Of a stretch of 11,496 bases of DNA, positions 7,466 to 11,496 are shown in pieces. A program made the position numbers and the translations under genes. This DNA is from CAZRHR01 sp964599915 (lineage in GTDB: Bacteria > Bacteroidota > Bacteroidia > CAIKAF01). The notes beneath the pieces are model-generated. The model made no database searches. It saw nothing but the letters and a program-made list of their open reading frames with translations, and had not been told where the DNA came from. The stretch is taken from positions 1-11,496 of the forward strand of contig CAZRHR010000077.1 in the NCBI GenBank assembly GCA_964599915.1, written 5' to 3'. How positions within the stretch are numbered: position 1 is the stretch's first letter; each line of letters starts with the position of its first letter.

Positions 7466-8053
7466 TCACCCCTCCTCCAACCAAACCTCTGGTTTATAAA
7501 ACAACCACTCCCATGGCCCGGGCAAAAAACCTGAAACCATGCGGGAAGAAAAAGCAGTCTCTGGAATGGAAAATGGAACCTCTACAACCTCCCAATCCTG
7601 CCGTGTTTCATCGGAATATTCCGTATTTGGAGTTGCAGAAAAGCGCAAATCTGTCAAGAAAAAACGGCGCTGCATCCAAGACCGGATATCATTCGATAAA
7701 TCCAAAAAATGAGGGGGCGACTGGGCCAAAATATCGGAAAACTCAGGGAAAAACAATCCAAAGTATGGGGCTTTGCCATAGGCCGCCCGAAGTGCCCCAA
7801 GCCATTGTCTTTGCCAAGCGGTTCGGTAATCTATGTGTAGCGCTTCTGCCGGCCATCCACTGTTGCGTCCTCCCACCAAGGGGACGCTCAAAAAGTGTGG
7901 GCCATTGGGCCCCAAAACCACCGTGCGATTGAGCGGTAAGGATTTCGATTTGGGCACACGGCCATCTATCCAAACCTCCGATGCCTGCCGGGCGCAATGC
8001 CACCAGCCCATAGGTGGAACACACCAAGGCGCCAATTGTACGCCAGATGCCAT
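7466..8053 (-). CDS. WbqC family protein
   Basis: A 195-residue protein with the layout of Bacteroidota WbqC-like proteins: an N-terminal segment with PPMGWWHCARQASEVWID, then KSLPLNRTVVLGPNGPHFLSVPL (a basic, asparagine-rich turn followed by the GPNG-x-L-x-V-P strand), HIDYRTAWQRQWLGALRAAYGKAPYF (about 93-118) and FFPEFSDIL. The family is linked by context in some bacteria to surface polysaccharide synthesis, but its enzymatic role is unproven. The ATG at 8053 follows the lepB stop with no gap (TAAATG on the minus strand), so it is surely translated from the lepB transcript. lepB followed by wbqC is a recurrent Bacteroidota pairing. Its stop is one base from the stop of the opposing AlbA_2 gene, with no terminator between them. 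Confidence 0.82.
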   Translation of the reverse strand: MASGVQLAPWCVPPMGWWHCARQASEVWIDGRVPKSKSLPLNRTVVLGPNGPHFLSVPLVGGRNSGWPAEALHIDYRTAWQRQWLGALRAAYGKAPYFGLFFPEFSDILAQSPPHFLDLSNDIRSWMQRRFFLTDLRFSATPNTEYSDETRQDWEVVEVPFSIPETAFSSRMVSGFLPGPWEWLFYKPEVWLEEG

Positions 8054-8740
8054 TTACTTGGGAAAGTAAAAGAAGCGGTTGCGAATCTTGGACAATCCTG
8101 TTTTGTCCGGATTTAAAGAACCCAAAACAATAAAAGAAGTACCTACAATATGGTCATCAGGCACCAAACCCCAAAAGCGACTATCCAGTGAACCATGACG
8201 GTTGTCGCCCATCATAAAATAATAGTTTCGTCCAAAGGTATATTGCTGGGTTTCTTGCCCATCAATGAGGTATTTTCCATCCCTTTTCTCCAATTGATGG
8301 CCTTCGTACACGGTGATGCAACGCTCGTACAGGGCCAACAAGGAATCAGTTAAGGTGATGGTGGCGCCTTGTTGGGGAATCCAAACGGGGCCAAAATGAT
8401 CCATAGACCACGTAAACCGTGGATCGTTAGGCCAGATAAATCGAAAAAACTTACCCTTGCCTCCAAGTTTATCTTCCACCCGTACCACTGAATCCACAAT
8501 GGATAAAGTTCTCAGCCAATCGGCTTGTCCAAGGGTCATCCGAATGTTTTCCATCCCTTCTGCCATGTCTTCAAGGGAAATGCCTTGATCTATGGCATCG
8601 GATTTTCTCAAGGTTTTCGATGGCTTGTAATACACACGATGGGTAAAGACGAGCCTTTCGGGCTGTTCTCCCAGTTGTCCGTCAATATGCACCATGCCTT
8701 TACGGATTTCCAAGGTGTCGCCGGCGATGGCAACACAACG
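8054..8740 (-). pseudogene. lepB: Signal peptidase I C-terminal part, downstream of the in-frame TAG
   Basis: This is the same reading frame as the upstream lepB segment, continued after the TAG at 8743-8741. It gives 228 residues starting RCVAIAGDTLEIRKG, which is the rest of signal peptidase box D, and containing box E as MMGDNRHGSLDSRFWGLVP (about 474-492 of the reconstructed protein). Together with the upstream part it makes a 526-codon LepB, normal for Bacteroidota, where the catalytic domain carries large insertions. There is no frameshift and no decay elsewhere. Restart is possible only at internal codons such as a TTG at 8713 or later ATGs, and such a product would lack both catalytic residues. 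It ends with TAA at 8056-8054, directly against the WbqC-family start. Confidence 0.85.
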
Positions 8741-9634
8741 CTAGATGAAATATTCGCGCTTATCCACTGGCACCGGGCGCACCTCATACTTTTTCAGGTA
8801 ACGGCTTCTGGCTTGGTCCACCAAACTGCGCCATTGCTCCGGCGAAAGGGTATTCATATCCTTCAATTGCTCTTGAATGGCTATGCGCGCGGCTTCATTG
8901 TACAATTGATCGTAGTAGGAATGTGCTTTGTAAAATGGATCGACCACCATGGTATCGTTCACTGGAAAACTGAACACCACAATATCATTTCGTTCCAATT
9001 GACCCAGCCCCGGAAGACGCCATTCCGGACCTTTCCACCAAGACAGGTAAGAAGGAATGGTAGAAAAAGGCAACGTATTATGCAGCAAGGGTATGGACAA
9101 AGGCGTCATGGGTACACGCGCCCCATAATTCAACTTGGAGACCACCACCATGTCACCCACCAACAATTGGTCTTCCATAGACGAGGTGGGAATATGGAAA
9201 GGTTCCCCGATGTAAGTTTTCACCCCTTGCGCCACAACGAAAGCAAACATAATGGCTTCAATCCATTCCCTTGGCAGGTTTTTCTCCAGCACAGGCTGGT
9301 CCTTTTTGGGAACATAGCTGCGGTTGGGGTCACGGGCCAACTTAACTAAAGAAAATGGGTAAGTGAGGCCATACTGAAACCATGCTTTTCCTTCATTAAT
9401 CCCTAACGCCCGTAAAAAAGCCACCATCATGGCAAAAAAGACAATCAAGTTGAGTCCGGGCATCAGCAAACCCACCACCCAATACCAAGGACGTCCGGCC
9501 AGCTTCAAAAAAACCAAGTAGTTCCATACCGGAACCCATGCCTGCCAGGCGGGTTTACCCGCTTTGACAAAAAACAAGGATAGGGCGTAATGAACAGGAA
9601 TCAGGGTCAGTAAAAAAACGAGAATAAAAATCAT
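8741..9634 (-). CDS. lepB: Signal peptidase I N-terminal part, ending at a TAG in place of the catalytic lysine codon
   Basis: The frame encodes 297 residues of signal peptidase I, the membrane enzyme that removes signal peptides from exported proteins. Several N-terminal hydrophobic segments (about 1-20, 33-75) form the extra membrane region found in Bacteroidota LepB. A transmembrane stretch (about 124-140) then leads to box B, PTSSMEDQL, where S152 is the expected nucleophile. DMVVVSKLNYG and ERNDIVVFSFPV are boxes C and D-proximal strands. A long, helical, charged insertion (about 235-285) follows. The frame stops at DKREYFI-TAG, and the next codons read RCVAIAGDT. In the family this segment is Y-I-K-R with K the general base (K145 in E. 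coli), so the TAG replaces the catalytic lysine. Without readthrough the product is inactive. A second lepB elsewhere cannot be excluded. Confidence 0.88.
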   Translation of the reverse strand: MIFILVFLLTLIPVHYALSLFFVKAGKPAWQAWVPVWNYLVFLKLAGRPWYWVVGLLMPGLNLIVFFAMMVAFLRALGINEGKAWFQYGLTYPFSLVKLARDPNRSYVPKKDQPVLEKNLPREWIEAIMFAFVVAQGVKTYIGEPFHIPTSSMEDQLLVGDMVVVSKLNYGARVPMTPLSIPLLHNTLPFSTIPSYLSWWKGPEWRLPGLGQLERNDIVVFSFPVNDTMVVDPFYKAHSYYDQLYNEAARIAIQEQLKDMNTLSPEQWRSLVDQARSRYLKKYEVRPVPVDKREYFI

Positions 9635-9654
9635 AGTAGCGGCTTGTTAAGGAA

Positions 9655-9662
9655 CAAAACTA
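9655..9662 (-). promoter_or_regulatory. Bacteroidota -7 promoter element for lepB-wbqC
   Basis: On the minus strand TAGTTTTG matches TAnnTTTG perfectly. It lies 20 bp before the lepB ATG (9634) and downstream of the DUF4159 gene. This suggests that lepB and the WbqC-family gene have their own promoter with a leader of about 14 bases. The -33 element is not clear. Confidence 0.5.
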
Positions 9663-9695
9663 AAGGTTTTCAGGTAAAAAGACATCGGGCTCCAC

Positions 9696-10352
9696 TTATC
9701 GCTCCCCATTGAACACATAGGTAAGCAAGTTTACACCCATTTTCAAAGCTTTGGTGCGTGTTTCTTCTGAATCACCATGCACAGACGCATCTTCCCATCC
9801 ATTGCCCAAATCGGACTCATAGGTGTACAACAAGACCATCCGGCCATCTATGAACACTCCAAAAGCTTGGGGTGGCTTATTGTCATGTTCATGAATTTTG
9901 GGAAGTCCTTGTGGAAAGGAAAAAGGCTTTTTAAATAAAGCATGGGAAGCGGGTAAAAGGGTAAGGGGCGCATCCGGAAAGAGTTTTTTGATTTCCCTGC
10001 GAATAAAGGGATCCATACCATAATTATCATCCACGTGTAAAAAGCCTCCTGCCAGCATCCATTGCCGAAGGTTTTGCACTTCATCCGGAGAAAAAAGCAC
10101 ATTTCCATGTCCGGTCATGTGTACAAACGCATATTGCCAAAGGTCTTTAGAGGAAGGTTCCACGCTGCCTGGCTTAGGATCTAATCCCATGCCGGTTTGG
10201 GCATTTACAAAACGAATTAAGTTGGGAAGACTGGTAGGATTGGCATACCAATCACCACCGCCGCGATATTTTAACACCCCGATTTTAAGCGGTTGCGACC
10301 AACACATGCCGGCCAGAAAAAAAACCAATGCGCTTAGCCAATAAGGTTTCAT
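9696..10352 (-). CDS. Exported DUF4159 domain-containing protein
   Basis: A 218-residue protein beginning MKPYWLSALVFFLAGMCWSQ, a typical signal peptide with probable cleavage near residue 19, so the protein is likely periplasmic or cell-surface associated. The rest fits DUF4159: KIGVLKYRGGGDWYANP near the start, FVHMTGHGN (77-84), then LRQWMLAGGFLHVDDNYG (95-112) and, late in the protein, YTYESDLGNGWED. The domain resembles glutamine-amidotransferase-like folds, but no function is established. I chose the ATG at 10352 because it starts the signal peptide; an upstream in-frame extension to 10409 adds 19 non-conserved residues. It is divergent from the membrane-protein gene at 10446 and lies 61 bp before lepB on the same strand. 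Confidence 0.85.
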   Translation of the reverse strand: MKPYWLSALVFFLAGMCWSQPLKIGVLKYRGGGDWYANPTSLPNLIRFVNAQTGMGLDPKPGSVEPSSKDLWQYAFVHMTGHGNVLFSPDEVQNLRQWMLAGGFLHVDDNYGMDPFIRREIKKLFPDAPLTLLPASHALFKKPFSFPQGLPKIHEHDNKPPQAFGVFIDGRMVLLYTYESDLGNGWEDASVHGDSEETRTKALKMGVNLLTYVFNGER

Positions 10353-10364
10353 TGGGTGAAGGTA

Positions 10365-10372
10365 CAAAGTTC
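10365..10372 (-). promoter_or_regulatory. Possible -7 element for the DUF4159 gene
   Basis: On the minus strand GAACTTTG matches TAnnTTTG except for the first base and lies 12 bp before the ATG at 10352. This would leave a leader of only a few bases. No -33 element is evident. Confidence 0.3.
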
Positions 10373-10420
10373 CTGCGATTCGTTTGGTGGGAAAAACGGG
10401 GATTTGCAACCTTTAAGGAT

Positions 10421-10428
10421 TACTTTTG
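10421..10428 (+). promoter_or_regulatory. Bacteroidota -7 promoter element for the small membrane protein gene
   Basis: TACTTTTG is a perfect match to TAnnTTTG and lies 17 bp before the ATG at 10446. A TTTG at 10403-10406 could be the upstream element, though its 14-base spacing is shorter than usual. Confidence 0.5.
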
Positions 10429-10445
10429 TTAAGAACGATAAACGT

Positions 10446-10898
10446 ATGTTAAGCACTGTCCTCATATTAAATCTGCTGGTAGCGTTGTGCATGATGGCTT
10501 GGGCCTGGCAGAAGACCTTGGTCACCGTTCCCATGATTGGCTGGGTTCCAGCGGAACAACGACCTGAATATCTCGAACGGCTGCAAATAAAAAATGCCTT
10601 ATTACAATTTCACGTGGGCAGCTTTGAGATAATGAGTTCCTTTATGATTGTGATTACGGCAGCCTTGCACACCAGCGATGACGCACAAACCCGCTTCTTT
10701 TTACTGCATGGAGTGGCCTTTTTCATTTTATTAGCTACCAAAGCCATACAATTTGTAATGATTAAGCCTTTGTGGAAGAACCTGAACCAGCCAAGCGCAA
10801 GCGCACCTTTGGCCCCTTTGGTTCAATGGCATTGGGTGGTCGTAGGTCTGCTAACCTTACGTATGGCGCTTATGGTGTTATCCGTTCTTCAAAAATAG
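10446..10898 (+). CDS. Small four-helix membrane protein of unknown function
   Basis: A 150-residue protein starting MLSTVLILNLLVALCMMAWAW that I do not recognise. It has four hydrophobic segments: about 2-21, 57-77 (FHVGSFEIMSSFMIVITAAL), 86-107 (FFLLHGVAFFILLATKAIQF) and 125-148. The loops are short, with an acidic/basic loop after helix 1 (AEQRPEYLERLQIKNALL) and no cysteine pair, lipobox or catalytic motif. I chose the ATG at 10446 because the frame upstream of it (from 10356) is intergenic in character and carries the promoter element. The gene is divergent from the DUF4159 gene and converges on murB, so it is probably a single-gene unit. It could be a small integral-membrane DUF family, but I cannot name one. 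Confidence 0.72.
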   Translation: MLSTVLILNLLVALCMMAWAWQKTLVTVPMIGWVPAEQRPEYLERLQIKNALLQFHVGSFEIMSSFMIVITAALHTSDDAQTRFFLLHGVAFFILLATKAIQFVMIKPLWKNLNQPSASAPLAPLVQWHWVVVGLLTLRMALMVLSVLQK

Positions 10899-10952
10899 GT
10901 TTCGGGTAAAAGCGAAGCATGGGCTCGCCCAGCTTAGGGATAGAATTCGTGG

Positions 10953-11496
10953 TCAATTGGGTTGTCCCACCAAATTGACTTCGCGTTCCAAGACAACCCC
11001 GAATTTTTTCATAATGCTAGCTTGAATTTGACAAGACAGGTCAAAAATCTCAGCACCTGAAGCCTGTCCATGGTTTACAAGGACCAAGGCTTGTTGGGCG
11101 TGTACCCCTGCATCCCCAAGTCGGTAACCTTTCCATCCGGCCTGTTCGATGAGCCAGCCCGCTGCAAGTTTAGTCCAACCCGGGGCATCGGGAAATTGCA
11201 CCATGGCGGGAAACTCTGCTTTCAAAGCTTGGGCTTGGACATCCGGCACAATAGGATTTTTAAAAAATGAACCGGCATTCCCAATAACCCATGGATCTGG
11301 TAGCTTAGATTGACGAATACCAATTATGGCGTCGGAAACCTGACGAATGGTGGCTTGTTCAGGGGAAATTCCAACTGTGCGTAAAGCCTCTTGAATCGCA
11401 CCATAGGTGGTTTGAACTTGAGGAAACTTATCCAGAACAAAGGTGACAGAAAGGATAAGATATTGGTTTTTCCAATCCGTTTTAAAAAATGAGGTA
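10953..11496 (-). CDS. murB: UDP-N-acetylmuramate dehydrogenase (MurB), C-terminal part
   Basis: The frame is open from the window edge and gives the last 180 residues of MurB, the FAD enzyme that reduces UDP-N-acetylglucosamine enolpyruvate to UDP-N-acetylmuramate in peptidoglycan precursor synthesis. Family marks are IGIRQSKLPDPWVIGNAGSF followed by FKNP (the serine of GSFF is the catalytic proton donor), KLAAGWLIEQAGWKGYRLG, GVHAQQALVLVNHG and the C-terminal LEREVNLVG, whose glutamate corresponds to the conserved active-site acid. The frame contains no internal stop. The start and the FAD-binding domain are outside the window. It ends with TGA at 10955-10953, converging on the membrane-protein gene 54 bp away; I see no convincing terminator between them. 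Confidence 0.93.
   Translation of the reverse strand, partial: TSFFKTDWKNQYLILSVTFVLDKFPQVQTTYGAIQEALRTVGISPEQATIRQVSDAIIGIRQSKLPDPWVIGNAGSFFKNPIVPDVQAQALKAEFPAMVQFPDAPGWTKLAAGWLIEQAGWKGYRLGDAGVHAQQALVLVNHGQASGAEIFDLSCQIQASIMKKFGVVLEREVNLVGQPN

Noticed and set aside
7513..7932. A 139-codon plus-strand open frame opposite the WbqC-family gene
   Set aside because: The minus-strand frame carries the recognisable WbqC pattern and abuts lepB; the plus-strand product has no recognisable features.
8741..8743. Pyrrolysine at the lepB TAG
   Set aside because: TAG serves as the natural stop of the AlbA_2 gene (7462-7464), no pyrrolysine genes are visible, and lysine rather than a modified residue is what the active site needs.
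8525..9349. A 274-codon open frame on the plus strand opposite lepB
   Set aside because: It spans the antisense of conserved signal peptidase boxes, and its translation is low-complexity, rich in His, Arg and Gln, with no family resemblance. It is a shadow of lepB.
10915..10935. Short GC hairpin (GGGCTCGCCC) between the membrane-protein gene and murB as a terminator
   Set aside because: The stem is only three or four pairs and no T-run follows on either strand.
1..11496. Phage, toxin-antitoxin, CRISPR, transposon or biosynthetic cluster content
   Set aside because: All genes but the small membrane protein fall in known chromosomal families; I see no transposase, integrase, spaced repeats or terminal inverted repeats.

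Overview
The window looks like chromosomal DNA of a Bacteroidota bacterium. The evidence is the gene families and their order (ccmE-ccmF followed by a DUF2520 protein and a KdsC-type phosphatase; a long LepB directly followed by a WbqC-family gene; a DUF4159 protein) and the promoters: three start regions carry perfect matches to the Bacteroidota -7 element TAnnTTTG. I cannot fix the genus. Coding density is high, with no gene-free stretch over about 100 bp, and I see no RNA genes, mobile elements, CRISPR arrays or defence islands.

Layout. (1) Positions 1-3965, plus strand: a tightly overlapping run of the ccmE 3' end, ccmF, a DUF2520 Rossmann protein and a KdsC-like HAD phosphatase. The first two serve cytochrome c maturation; the last is probably for lipopolysaccharide Kdo synthesis. 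(2) 4041-5489, plus: a Rickettsia/Thermus-type isocitrate dehydrogenase, followed by a clear intrinsic terminator. (3) 5554-7464, plus: cytidylate kinase, a YkgJ-type cysteine-cluster protein and an AlbA_2-domain protein, probably one operon. (4) 9634-7466, minus: signal peptidase I followed without a gap by a WbqC-family protein, converging on region 3. (5) 10352-9696, minus: an exported DUF4159 protein. It is divergent from a small four-helix membrane protein of unknown function at 10446-10898, plus. (6) 10953-11496, minus: the C-terminal part of MurB, running off the window.

The most notable feature is that two conserved housekeeping genes are each interrupted by one in-frame stop codon with no frameshift. 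In isocitrate dehydrogenase a TAA (5310-5312) separates 423 N-terminal residues from a well-conserved 58-residue C-terminal tail that ends just before the terminator. In signal peptidase I a TAG (minus strand, 8743-8741) sits exactly where the family has its catalytic lysine, and the remaining boxes of the enzyme follow intact in the same frame. Both are one base from an expected sense codon. Sequence error or very recent nonsense mutation is the simplest explanation; nonsense suppression or readthrough is a less likely alternative worth testing. Otherwise the region is ordinary core genome, and I found no convincing undescribed multi-gene system.
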